Assembly (NCBI GenBank): GCA_040261275.1
Contig: JBDQOI010000011.1
Location: 8,512-72,511, forward strand
Source of the DNA: UBA8752 sp040261275
GTDB lineage: Bacteria; Bacteroidota; Bacteroidia; Flavobacteriales_D; Sanyastnellaceae
DNA length: 64,000 nucleotides
Direction: 5' to 3'
A program made the position numbers and the translations under genes. Below are positions 23,353-31,911 of this stretch, piece by piece. The notes beneath the pieces were generated by a model, which was given only the letters and a program-made list of their open reading frames with translations, searched no databases and was not told the origin of the DNA. Within the stretch, counting starts at the first letter, position 1. Every line of letters starts with the position of its first letter.

Positions 23353-26300
23353 ATGCAATCGGCATGCCGTAACCTGTGGCGACCGCGCCGCGTATGGAGC
23401 AATATGGCCCCCCGTCACTGGCTCCTTCTCACCCTTACATGGGCAGTACTCAACGTCCCTGTCCAACAGGCTGCAGCCCAGTGCCCCATTTTCACCGGTA
23501 CAGAGTCTTTCACGGCCCTGCCTGCCACCGTTGGAATCCCACATTGGTTCGAATGCATCGGAAGCGTGACCGCCGACCCGGAGCCCTTCGATTTCGAACT
23601 GACTGCCCAAACGGCAAACCACACCGGCGTCACTGTGGACTGGGGCGACGGAACCGCACCTGAATCCATCGGAAACTGGGACGGAGCGACCCCCATCGTA
23701 CACAACTACGACGCCGACAAGTGGCAAACCTTTACCATTACGGTGACCACAAACGCCTGCCCAACCGGGCAGGCGGGCATCCTCGTGTACGAACCCGAAA
23801 ATCCCGGTGCCGTACTGGTGTACGGCGACAACAATGCAGGGTGCGCTCCTTTTGAGGCCTTTCCGAAAGTGGACATCAACCTCGCATTCAGCCCCACGTG
23901 GAGCTTCAGTCTGGACTGGGGAGACGGAACCACGCCCGATGAATTCACGATGGAAGAGGTCTTGAATCAAACGACCTACGACACCCTGAAATTCACCTCC
24001 AGTGTGGGAGATGAAATTTACCGAATCCTCGGGGCCTCCCACATTTACGACGCGCAAAACTGTGCGTCAGGAGAATGCGACCATACCCTCACCCTGACCT
24101 ACTCCAACTACTGCTCCGTTCGCGGTGCGAACACCCCCTATGTGCCGGGAGGCACCATCGTCGGCACGGGCTACAAGCAGGCACTGCTCGGCAATGCCTT
24201 CCTCACTTGGGACATTGACGATGCCGAGGTGGAAGTTGCGGATCCCGTCCTTTGCTGGCCGGAGAACCAGACCACCGTCAGCAATGAATCGTGTCCCAAC
24301 TGTTGCGCCGCTTCGGAGGGAAACAACGTTGCGGGCAACGGAACCGTCCGAACGGAGAAGTGGGATTTTGGTGCCGCAACCTATATCGGCAGCGGACCGG
24401 ACCCCACCGATTGGATCGAATGGGGAGCTGATTGCACCAGTGCGCAGGAACACTTGCTGTCCTTTCCCGCCCCAGGCATCTATACCGTGAAACTCTACAC
24501 GCAGAATCACTGTGGAATCGACACCGTCACGCAGGACATCATGGTGACTCCACCGCCTACTGTTGGGGTGACGGCGGACATCACCACCCTCTGCCCCGGC
24601 GAGCCTTTCCAATTCGAATCGGTCAGCTGGTCTTCCGACCCGCCCTTGACTGCGGCAGACGTCAGCTTCAACTTCACCTTTGGTGACGGGCCCTATTCCA
24701 TGACCATACCCATGGTGGGTGGCATTATCCCCTTTTCTGGAATTCCGTCCCAGCCCGGCCACGTGTACGACGCCGCAGGCACCTATGACGCCGCGGTCCA
24801 GGTCTTCGCCACATTGGCACCAGGCTGCATGGGCACCGCCTCCATTCCGGTCACGGTTCTCACACCTCCCACCGCCGACTTCAGCCTCCCTGGAGATACC
24901 TGTTCGGACAACCTCACCGTTCAGCCGACCGACGCCTCCATCGACGCCGTCGGTTACACGTGGACTTTGGACGGCACGGGCACCATCGGCACAGGTCCCA
25001 CCCCTCCGACCACCGTCCTGAATGGCCCGGGAACCTTCACCTTCGAGCTGGAAGTGGAATCTGCCAATGGCTGCCTCGATTCGCACAGCGAAAACCTCGT
25101 GCTCGCAGGTATTCCCGAAGCCGCATTTGTGGCGGAGGACGCCTGCTTTGGCAGCGAGATTACCCTGGATGCCTCCGCATCCATCGCCGACCCCACCCAA
25201 GGAGGTCCGATTACAGCCTTTGAATGGACCGCGGGGGATGTGGAGTTGACGGGCGAAACCGCCACATTCACACCCTCCACCTCCGGAACGGTTTCCGTCA
25301 CCCTAAAAGTGACCACGGCAGCGGGATGTGCAGATTCGGTGGGTACTTCCGTCGAGATCCTGCCCCGTCCTGAAGTGGTCTTCGCCACGCAGGACACGGC
25401 GGGCTGTAGCCCCTTCACCATCCCACTCGCAGCGAGTGACACTACAGGCACGGTGAACTCCAATCAATTGACCTGGTCCTTTGGTCATGGCAATGCATCA
25501 CAACTCGACCCCAACGGAACCCACACGTGGCCGGTGAACACCAGTGCCGACACGGTGCACTACACCGTCATGGTGGAGGCGGGAACCGGAACCTGCTCAG
25601 ACGTGGAGAGCATCACCGTTGCCGTCGCCCCGGAACCCTTTGTACAGACCACCGGCGGCGAAATCTGCAGTGGAACTGCCTTCACCTTCGCCGGCAATGC
25701 GTTCAATTTGGGCGAAGGCGGCACTTGGTTCTGGGAGGTCGACAACGTTTGGTCAGAAGGCGCCCAGGACTATGGGACCATCACCAGCGATTTCGAAGGC
25801 TTCTCTTACGACTTCATCAACCCGGATCAAATCACCGATACCGTTTCGGTGCAGGTGGATGTGTTCCGTTCCAACGGCTGCACCGCCTCGAATTCAGCGA
25901 CCATCCTGGTCCGGCCCTCTTTCACCCCGGAAGTGCAGAACGAGGAAGGGTGCGCCCCCCTCGCGGTCACCGCACCCAATCAGGTCGCCCTTTCCATGGA
26001 TTGGGATTTCGGCGATCCGGACAACCCCGATGCTCCGGGCGCTACGGCCCATCTCTATCCCACACCGGGCACCTACACGGTCTCCGCCACGGGGATGAGC
26101 GTTTTCGGCTGCAATGGCAGCGCCCAATCCACCGTAGTGGTCCACAACACCCCCAATCCCGGTATCTCCGCTGAAGATGTTCTCTGTGCTCCTGATCCCG
26201 TTCACCCGTTGCGCACCGATGCTGGAGAGGATGGGGCCACCGAATGGGCATTGCAAGTGGACCTGTCGACCACCTACCCCTGGAACGGTGCGGTCGATAC

Positions 26301-28326
26301 CTTGTTGAACCTCGCGCCCGGGGCGCATGTGCTCACCGTCATTGCTACCAATGCGGAAGGGTGCAGCGCAGAAGCCAGCACCAGCGTGCTGGTTCAAGAA
26401 GAAGTGACCGCCGGGTTCAGCCTGCCGGAAGGCGGGTGCGAGCCCATCGCCTTTGGCGTGGAAGACATCGATATCAGCAACGGTGCGGTTGCAACGTGGA
26501 TCGTCGACACTCCCTTCGGGACAGATACGCTTTCCGGCAACGCACCTTCCGCACCTCCATGGACGGCGGAACCCGGGGCTCCCGGCATGCCGGGTACCAC
26601 AGCGGAATACCACGTGGGGCTCACTGTGGTGGACCCCTTGACGGGTTGCACCGCTTTGGCGAGTGATTCCATCATCGTCGAGCCCCAACCCGTGGGGCAG
26701 CTCGTCATCGACGGACTCAGCGGTTGTGACGTTCAGGCCACCTTCAGTTACACGGGCACTGCCGACACCCTGATTTGGGACTTTGGTGACCCCTTCGCAC
26801 CGGAAACCGAAGTCACAACGGTCTCCACGGTTTCCCACGCCTACCCCAATCCACTCGGCACAGGTTACTTGACCATGGCCACGGTAACCGCCCTTTCCGA
26901 AGGGTGCGCAGATATAGATGCCGTGACGTTGGACATACCCTCCGTACCCGTTGCACAATTCAGCATACCCGACACTTTGTGCCGCGGAGACATCGTCACC
27001 TTGGAAAACCAGTCCACCGGCATTCCCCTGGATTTGGGAACGGCCGGAGGGGCCTGGACATGGACCTTGGGGTCCGATACCCTCATCGGCTTCGAACCCA
27101 CCGGTCCCTTGGCAGGAGATGACCTGCTGGGAAATGACCCCGTATCCAATGCGCTGCTGGACGTGACATTGAACGTGATCCATCCGGAAAACGGATGCCA
27201 GGATCAGATAACAGGACAAGTACTGGTACTGGGCCAGCCCCAAGCCAGCTTCCTGCTCACCCCGGACGTCATCTACGACCCGCCATTCCAAACCAACCTC
27301 ATCGACATGAACCAGAGCGCCGCCGGAACGTCGGTCCTCTGGAGTGCAGAGGCGGAAGGACTCATTGATGTGGCCAGCGGCACCATCAACTGGAACGATG
27401 ACGCCTATGGCACCCACTTGGTGGAAGTCACCTTGGACAATTACGGTTGCAGCGACAGCTATGCCGCCGCCATCACGCTCATTCCCCCGGCACCCGCCGT
27501 GAGTTTCGAAGGAGACACCACGAGTTGCGCACCCCTACAGGCGGTCTTTGTCGCCACGCCGGAGAGCGCCGTAGACAGTCTCATCTGGTCCTTTGGTGAA
27601 GGAACCACGCGGGTGGTCAGGGACAACCTCAACGACCCCATCGGCTTCGGTTATTTCGAACCGGGCACCTATGATGTGTGGGTCACGGCCTATGGCCCCG
27701 GGGGTACTGCCATTTCCGAGTCCCACACCGTTGTGGTTCTGGACCAGGTGAACGCCGGGTTCACCATGTTCCCCTCGGAATGCGTGGAAACAGGCGACAT
27801 CCTCGAGCTCACGCCCAATTTCTTGTACGACGACGCCATTTACATCTGGAATTTTGGTGACGGCTCAAGCACCGAAGTGCCAGAAGGCGGCATCATCACC
27901 CACACTTACACCGAGTCGGGTGACCCGGAGATTACCCTCACCGTGCAAAACGCCCTGTGCACCGACAGCACCATGCGCAGCACTTGCGTCATCGAATTCG
28001 AAGGGGGCACGGTAGGTGTGCCGTCGGCCTTTACGCCCACCTTCGGCGGCGATGGATCCGGGTCCCAAGCCTTTGGCGATGATGATTTCCGGGACAACGA
28101 TGTCTTTTTCCCGCAACTTCAAGGCACTCCCATCGCCTACAGCTTTACGGTTTACAATCGGTGGGGAGAGCAGATTTTCAGCACGTCCGACCCCAACATT
28201 GGTTGGAACGGTCATTTCCAAGGCAAACTGTGCAAACAGGATGTCTACGTCTGGCGCGTAGCCGCTGTTTTCCTCGACGGAACATCAGTGGAACAAGCCG
28301 GCGATGTCACATTGATCCGAAGATGA
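23353..28326 (+). CDS. giant PKD-repeat surface protein with type B T9SS sorting domain
   Basis: A 1657-residue secreted protein. A hydrophobic signal ends QQAAAQC; the N-terminus could begin at 23353 or, with a more normal n-region, at ATG 23404. At least eight PKD-like units are visible from their cores, among them VDWGDGTAPE, LDWGDGTTPD, WSFGHGNA, DWDFGDPDNP, IWDFGDPFAP, WSFGEGTT and IWNFGDGSS. The last about 95 residues form a CHU_C/gliding-motility-associated C-terminal domain (VPSAFTPTF, YSFTVYNRWGEQIFST, GWNGHFQGKLCKQDVYVWRV), the type B signal for the type IX system. Many Cys pairs suggest disulfides. PKD repeats are usual in adhesins and extracellular enzymes; no catalytic domain was recognised. 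The SprF-like gene overlaps its stop. Confidence 0.92.
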   Translation: MQSACRNLWRPRRVWSNMAPRHWLLLTLTWAVLNVPVQQAAAQCPIFTGTESFTALPATVGIPHWFECIGSVTADPEPFDFELTAQTANHTGVTVDWGDGTAPESIGNWDGATPIVHNYDADKWQTFTITVTTNACPTGQAGILVYEPENPGAVLVYGDNNAGCAPFEAFPKVDINLAFSPTWSFSLDWGDGTTPDEFTMEEVLNQTTYDTLKFTSSVGDEIYRILGASHIYDAQNCASGECDHTLTLTYSNYCSVRGANTPYVPGGTIVGTGYKQALLGNAFLTWDIDDAEVEVADPVLCWPENQTTVSNESCPNCCAASEGNNVAGNGTVRTEKWDFGAATYIGSGPDPTDWIEWGADCTSAQEHLLSFPAPGIYTVKLYTQNHCGIDTVTQDIMVTPPPTVGVTADITTLCPGEPFQFESVSWSSDPPLTAADVSFNFTFGDGPYSMTIPMVGGIIPFSGIPSQPGHVYDAAGTYDAAVQVFATLAPGCMGTASIPVTVLTPPTADFSLPGDTCSDNLTVQPTDASIDAVGYTWTLDGTGTIGTGPTPPTTVLNGPGTFTFELEVESANGCLDSHSENLVLAGIPEAAFVAEDACFGSEITLDASASIADPTQGGPITAFEWTAGDVELTGETATFTPSTSGTVSVTLKVTTAAGCADSVGTSVEILPRPEVVFATQDTAGCSPFTIPLAASDTTGTVNSNQLTWSFGHGNASQLDPNGTHTWPVNTSADTVHYTVMVEAGTGTCSDVESITVAVAPEPFVQTTGGEICSGTAFTFAGNAFNLGEGGTWFWEVDNVWSEGAQDYGTITSDFEGFSYDFINPDQITDTVSVQVDVFRSNGCTASNSATILVRPSFTPEVQNEEGCAPLAVTAPNQVALSMDWDFGDPDNPDAPGATAHLYPTPGTYTVSATGMSVFGCNGSAQSTVVVHNTPNPGISAEDVLCAPDPVHPLRTDAGEDGATEWALQVDLSTTYPWNGAVDTLLNLAPGAHVLTVIATNAEGCSAEASTSVLVQEEVTAGFSLPEGGCEPIAFGVEDIDISNGAVATWIVDTPFGTDTLSGNAPSAPPWTAEPGAPGMPGTTAEYHVGLTVVDPLTGCTALASDSIIVEPQPVGQLVIDGLSGCDVQATFSYTGTADTLIWDFGDPFAPETEVTTVSTVSHAYPNPLGTGYLTMATVTALSEGCADIDAVTLDIPSVPVAQFSIPDTLCRGDIVTLENQSTGIPLDLGTAGGAWTWTLGSDTLIGFEPTGPLAGDDLLGNDPVSNALLDVTLNVIHPENGCQDQITGQVLVLGQPQASFLLTPDVIYDPPFQTNLIDMNQSAAGTSVLWSAEAEGLIDVASGTINWNDDAYGTHLVEVTLDNYGCSDSYAAAITLIPPAPAVSFEGDTTSCAPLQAVFVATPESAVDSLIWSFGEGTTRVVRDNLNDPIGFGYFEPGTYDVWVTAYGPGGTAISESHTVVVLDQVNAGFTMFPSECVETGDILELTPNFLYDDAIYIWNFGDGSSTEVPEGGIITHTYTESGDPEITLTVQNALCTDSTMRSTCVIEFEGGTVGVPSAFTPTFGGDGSGSQAFGDDDFRDNDVFFPQLQGTPIAYSFTVYNRWGEQIFSTSDPNIGWNGHFQGKLCKQDVYVWRVAAVFLDGTSVEQAGDVTLIRR

Positions 28327-29366
28327 GCGCATTGAACTCCCCCAGACTCCGCGGTGCCGCCTTCGCACTGTTCCTGCTCTTCGCCGCAGGTACGGACGCG
28401 CGTGCCCAAGATGCTCAGCTCACGCAGTTCTACGCCGCCGCGCCCCACCTGAACCCCGCTTTTGCCGGTGGCACCCTCGAGAACCGCGTGGCCTTCCATT
28501 ACAGGAATCAATGGCCGGGAATTCCAGGTCGTTTCGTGACCTACGGCGCATCCTACGACGTTTTCATTCCCAAGATCAACAGCGGATTGGGCGTCATTTT
28601 CTCGTCCGATGAAGCGGGCACCGGCGCGCTGGGCTCGAGCATGTTTGCCTTCCAATACAGCTACGAGGTACCATTGGGTGAAAAACTGTCTTTCCGCCCC
28701 GGTCTCCAGCTGGGATGGGGCAGTCGCGGCTTGCTGAACTGGCAGGACCTGGTGTTCGGTGACCAACTCAACCGAGGAACCGGAGGGGCAGGTGCCACGG
28801 CATCATTGGAAGGCCTGCAAAACTTCCAGCTGGTCCGCAACTACTTCGACGTGGCCGCCGGCGGTGTCGTCTACGGCAAAAAATTCTGGCTCGGCATGAG
28901 CAGCCGCCACTTGAACAGTCCATCAGAAAGCCTCACAGATGCGACCACAGCCCCTGTTCCCATCTGGTTCAGCGCCCACGGTGGAGTCCGCATTCCTTAT
29001 GTCAATGGACCCAGCGGTGCCCAACAGGACTTGCTGCTCGCCGCATCCTACCGCTCTCAAGGTGGGTTCGACCAAATGGACTTCGGGTTCAGCTTCGACA
29101 GTCCCTTCCTCACTTATGGCATCTCCTATCGCCAGATCCTGATGAAATCCGCTCCGGACGGAGCTCCCAACCACGACGCCATCTCCTTCATCCTGGGATT
29201 GACCGAAGAAAATTTCCGGGTGGGATACAGCTATGACATCACCGTCTCCACCCTGGGGTGGGGGGTGTCCGATGGAGCGCACGAATTGACATTGACTTAC
29301 GTGTGGAAGACGCCCAGTCACCTTCGGTCCAAACCACACCGCATTCTGCCCTGCGCAGAATTCTGA
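28323..29366 (+). CDS. PorP/SprF-family type IX secretion outer-membrane protein
   Basis: This 347-residue protein starts at an ATG overlapping the stop of the PKD gene (ATGA). Signal peptide about 1-28, ending DARAQ. Family marks: QDAQLTQFYAAAPHLNPAFAG, FHYRNQWPGIPGRFVTYGASYD, SGLGVIFSSDEAGTG and a C-terminal beta-barrel rich in Gly and aromatics (GLTEENFRVGYSYDITVS). SprF-like proteins are usually encoded directly after a large type B cargo gene and help export or anchor that cargo, which is the arrangement here. The C-terminus shows the typical AHELTLTYVW strand. It is convergent with murB, six bases apart. Confidence 0.93.
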   Translation: MSALNSPRLRGAAFALFLLFAAGTDARAQDAQLTQFYAAAPHLNPAFAGGTLENRVAFHYRNQWPGIPGRFVTYGASYDVFIPKINSGLGVIFSSDEAGTGALGSSMFAFQYSYEVPLGEKLSFRPGLQLGWGSRGLLNWQDLVFGDQLNRGTGGAGATASLEGLQNFQLVRNYFDVAAGGVVYGKKFWLGMSSRHLNSPSESLTDATTAPVPIWFSAHGGVRIPYVNGPSGAQQDLLLAASYRSQGGFDQMDFGFSFDSPFLTYGISYRQILMKSAPDGAPNHDAISFILGLTEENFRVGYSYDITVSTLGWGVSDGAHELTLTYVWKTPSHLRSKPHRILPCAEF

Positions 29367-29372
29367 CGGCGA

Positions 29373-30395
29373 TCATCCCGCCTCTACCGGAAGCACATTC
29401 ACCTCCCGTTCCAAGGAGACGCCAAAGCGCCGCTCGACATCGGCTTGCACGTCCTGAGCGAGCTGGAGCAATTCTGAGCCCTTCGCCCCTCCCTTGTGGA
29501 CCAGCACCAAGGCCTGACGGTCGTGCACCCCGTGGGTTCCGCGATCGTGACCCTTCCAGCCGGCCTGGTCGATGAGCCAGCCCGCCGCCAGTTTGACACC
29601 CCCCGCCGCAGGGTAGTTCGGCAGGTCCGGATACCGTTCCTGCAGGTCCTGCGCCAAAGCTGCAGACACCACGGGATTTTTGAAGAAACTTCCCGCATTG
29701 CCCACGACCGCAGGGTCGGGCAACTTGCTGCGCCGAATGCGGATGACCGCGTCGGAAACAGCCCGCGGGGTAGGATCCACCACACCTGCAGCCTCCAATT
29801 CTGTGCGAATGGCACCATAATCAAGTCGCAACTCGGGTACTTCGAGCAGGCGGAAGGTGACCGAAGTGATGATGAACCTGCCCTTGAGCGCCCGTTTAAA
29901 TGCGCTTTCCCGGTATCCGAACGCACAATCGGAATGAGCAAACCGAACCGTTTCCCCGGTGGTCACATCCACCGCTTCCAAGGATTCGAAGCGTTCCTCA
30001 AGTTCTACGCCGTAAGCGCCGATGTTCTGCATGGGACCTGCGCCCGTGCTTCCCGGAATGAGGGAAAGGTTTTCCAATCCGTACCACCCGCGCTCCAATG
30101 CCGTCATCACGAATGCATGCCAAGGAACTCCCGCTCCGACGCGAACACGAATCTGACCATCCAAACGGCCTATTTCCTCCATACCATGGATGGCCATCTT
30201 GAGCACCAGTCCGTCCAAGTCCGCCGCCATCAGCACATTGCTGCCCCCACCCAGCACGTGCAGCGGTGACGATTGACTCCTCTGCCATTCCAAGGCCTCC
30301 CGCACCTCTTCCACCGAACCGCAGGAAACGAAATACTCGGCCTGCGCCGGCAAGCCGAAAGTGGTCAGCTCCGCAAGGGAGCGGTGTCGGTCCAT
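29373..30395 (-). CDS. murB: UDP-N-acetylenolpyruvoylglucosamine reductase
   Basis: A 340-residue FAD enzyme of peptidoglycan synthesis that reduces UDP-GlcNAc-enolpyruvate to UDP-MurNAc using NADPH. Seen: LTTFGLPAQAEYF at the start, the FAD phosphate loop HVLGGGSNVLMA, LSLIPGSTGAGPMQNIGAYG, the FGYRESAFKR motif of type I MurB, and the active-site Ser and Glu regions GNAGSFFKNPVV and the C-terminal EREVNVLPV. Two starts are possible: GTG at 30419 or ATG at 30395 (MDRHRSLAELTTFG); the ATG is preferred. A small hypothetical gene lies 46 bases upstream on the same strand. Confidence 0.95.
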   Translation of the reverse strand: MDRHRSLAELTTFGLPAQAEYFVSCGSVEEVREALEWQRSQSSPLHVLGGGSNVLMAADLDGLVLKMAIHGMEEIGRLDGQIRVRVGAGVPWHAFVMTALERGWYGLENLSLIPGSTGAGPMQNIGAYGVELEERFESLEAVDVTTGETVRFAHSDCAFGYRESAFKRALKGRFIITSVTFRLLEVPELRLDYGAIRTELEAAGVVDPTPRAVSDAVIRIRRSKLPDPAVVGNAGSFFKNPVVSAALAQDLQERYPDLPNYPAAGGVKLAAGWLIDQAGWKGHDRGTHGVHDRQALVLVHKGGAKGSELLQLAQDVQADVERRFGVSLEREVNVLPVEAG

Positions 30396-30441
30396 CTGCA
30401 CGGTTCGAAATAACGGCACCGAACCGACCCAAATGTCAGGC

Positions 30442-30705
30442 TCACGCCATCGGTTTCAACCTTTCAATGTGGCGTACCCGCTCCGCATACTCCGCTTCGC
30501 CCAATGCCACCAGAAGGCCCTCCTCCAGCCGCTGCAGCAATGCGGACACATGCAGGCGATCGGAATAGGTGCTCACCTGCGTTTCATGGCGCCGATAAAC
30601 ACTCCCCATGCGCTGATGCTCCACCCATCGGTCCTCGGATGGAACGGCGTAGACGGTGTTCCCATCCGGAGTGGCGAACCAAAGGGGACGAAAGTTCTCG
30701 GACAT
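30442..30705 (-). CDS. small hypothetical protein upstream of murB
   Basis: An 87-residue protein from the ATG at 30705 (MSENFRPLWFATPDGNTVYA); a GTG at 30711 would add two residues. It is predicted soluble with no signal peptide and no recognised domain. The first half has a beta-type pattern (PLWFATPDGNTVYAVPSEDR); the second half is probably helical with repeated Leu/Glu (SALLQRLEEGLLVALGEAEYAERVRHIERL). Codon use resembles neighbouring genes, and the frame fits neatly between murB and the divergent thioredoxin gene, which supports a real gene. A TAATTTGT element lies six bases upstream of its start. Function unknown. Confidence 0.6.
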   Translation of the reverse strand: MSENFRPLWFATPDGNTVYAVPSEDRWVEHQRMGSVYRRHETQVSTYSDRLHVSALLQRLEEGLLVALGEAEYAERVRHIERLKPMA

Positions 30706-30709
30706 GGGC

Positions 30710-30717
30710 ACAAATTA
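30710..30717 (-). promoter_or_regulatory. putative -7-like element before the small hypothetical gene
   Basis: The minus strand reads TAATTTGT, resembling TAnnTTTG shifted by one base. It is the only A/T-rich block in the 49-base divergent gap and lies four bases before the ATG at 30705. Confidence 0.3.
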
Positions 30718-30754
30718 CCCCGCCGGGGTCGCTCCGATTTGCGAACTTCAGGCC

Positions 30755-31309
30755 ATGTGTCGACCCTTCCGATCTCCACGGCTCCGATGCCTGCATTTCT
30801 GGCCGCTCCTTCTCGCCTTGCTGGCTTTCAATCTCGAATCTGCTGCGCAGGACGACAGGGGATACCGCGTGGATATCGGCGACGCCGTGCCCGATTTCAA
30901 ACTCACCGACCTTGAAGGCAAGACCTGGTCTCGGGAGGCGCTGATGGGCCAAGTGTACATCCTTCAATTCACCGCCTCTTGGTGTGGCGTATGCCGAAAG
31001 GAAATGCCCCATCTGGAATCACGCGTCTGGCAACGTTTCCGAAATGAAGGACTTCAATTGCTGGGTGTGGACTTGGACGAACCTGCCGAAAAGGTGCAAA
31101 GCTTAGTGGACGATACAGGGGTGACCTATCCCCTTTGTTTGGACCCTGGAGGCGGGCTCTTCAAGGAAATCACCGTTCCCAAGGCCGGGGTGACACGCAA
31201 TGTTGTGGTGGATAGAACCGGACACATCGCCTTTCTCACCCGGCTGTTCAGTGAAGAGGAATTCGAAGCGATGATCGAGGCGGTAGAAGGATTGCTCCAA
31301 GGAAAATGA
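30755..31309 (+). CDS. TlpA-like thioredoxin-fold protein
   Basis: A 184-residue extracytoplasmic thioredoxin-like protein. The signal region (MCRPFRSPRLRC, then a hydrophobic stretch to FNLESAAQ) is unusually basic at its start. The domain begins at VDIGDAVPDFKLTDLEGKTW and contains the redox motif in FTASWCGVCRKEMPHLE (CGVC), then LLGVDLDEPAEKVQSLV and the cis-Pro region IT-VPKAGVTRNVVVD. This is the AhpC/TSA-TlpA type, likely a periplasmic disulfide reductase. ATG 30755 gives the signal peptide; the open frame reaches back to 30656 without a better start. The following TPR gene overlaps its stop by four bases. Confidence 0.87.
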   Translation: MCRPFRSPRLRCLHFWPLLLALLAFNLESAAQDDRGYRVDIGDAVPDFKLTDLEGKTWSREALMGQVYILQFTASWCGVCRKEMPHLESRVWQRFRNEGLQLLGVDLDEPAEKVQSLVDDTGVTYPLCLDPGGGLFKEITVPKAGVTRNVVVDRTGHIAFLTRLFSEEEFEAMIEAVEGLLQGK

Positions 31310-31911
31310 GTACGGATTTCGACACGAGGCGAAGGGAGGCGGAAAGCCTTTATGCTGACAAGCAGTGGGGCAAGGCGGAGACATGCTTCAACGCTTTGCT
31401 GGACGAGCGGTCCTCCGACAGCAACCTCATCCACGACCGGGCGGTATGCATCTTCCAGCTCGGGCGCACCAAGGAAGCCCTGCAGGAGTTCAATCGGGCA
31501 GTCGAATTGGACCCGGACAACCCTTATCGCTACTCCTCCAGGGCCTGGATTCGCGCGTCCATGAAGGACGTCGACGGCGCCATCGAGGACTACAAAAAGG
31601 CACTCGGTCTGGATCCCGATGACGCCATTGCCCTGAATAACCTCGGTCTGCTTGAGGAACAGTACGGCATGCGCAAATCCGCCCAAGAGCGATTTCGCCG
31701 GGCCGACACCCTCATGGGCATCCTCAAAGACGCCGGGGTGGATCCCGCCCAATCCCATTCACCGGAATCCCCTGCAGGTTCAAAAAAGGAGGAGGCAGAA
31801 AATGCCACCTCAACCCCTCCCAGCATTTGGCGCGAAGTGAGCGCGGTTTTCACGAACCGCCAGCGCCGCAAGGAGTTCCTCTCCTTCATCCGAAATGGCT
31901 TCCGCACATGA
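31306..31911 (+). CDS. TPR-repeat protein
   Basis: This 201-residue protein has no signal peptide, so it is probably cytoplasmic. It has about three to four tetratricopeptide repeats in residues 5-130, with the clear repeat cores AVCIFQLGRTKEALQEFNRA, VELDPDNPYRYSSRAWIRAS and ALGLDPDDAIALNNLGLLEE. A low-complexity linker (about 140-170) and a basic C-terminus (FTNRQRRKEFLSFIRNGF) follow. TPRs mediate protein-protein contacts. It overlaps both neighbours by four bases, the thioredoxin upstream and the AddB-like nuclease downstream, so the three genes are translationally coupled, but no shared pathway is apparent. Confidence 0.82.
   Translation: MSTDFDTRRREAESLYADKQWGKAETCFNALLDERSSDSNLIHDRAVCIFQLGRTKEALQEFNRAVELDPDNPYRYSSRAWIRASMKDVDGAIEDYKKALGLDPDDAIALNNLGLLEEQYGMRKSAQERFRRADTLMGILKDAGVDPAQSHSPESPAGSKKEEAENATSTPPSIWREVSAVFTNRQRRKEFLSFIRNGFRT

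Noticed and set aside
23353..28326. Possible DNA-level tandem repeats in the PKD gene
   Set aside because: The PKD units are divergent at the nucleotide level; no near-identical direct repeats were seen by eye.
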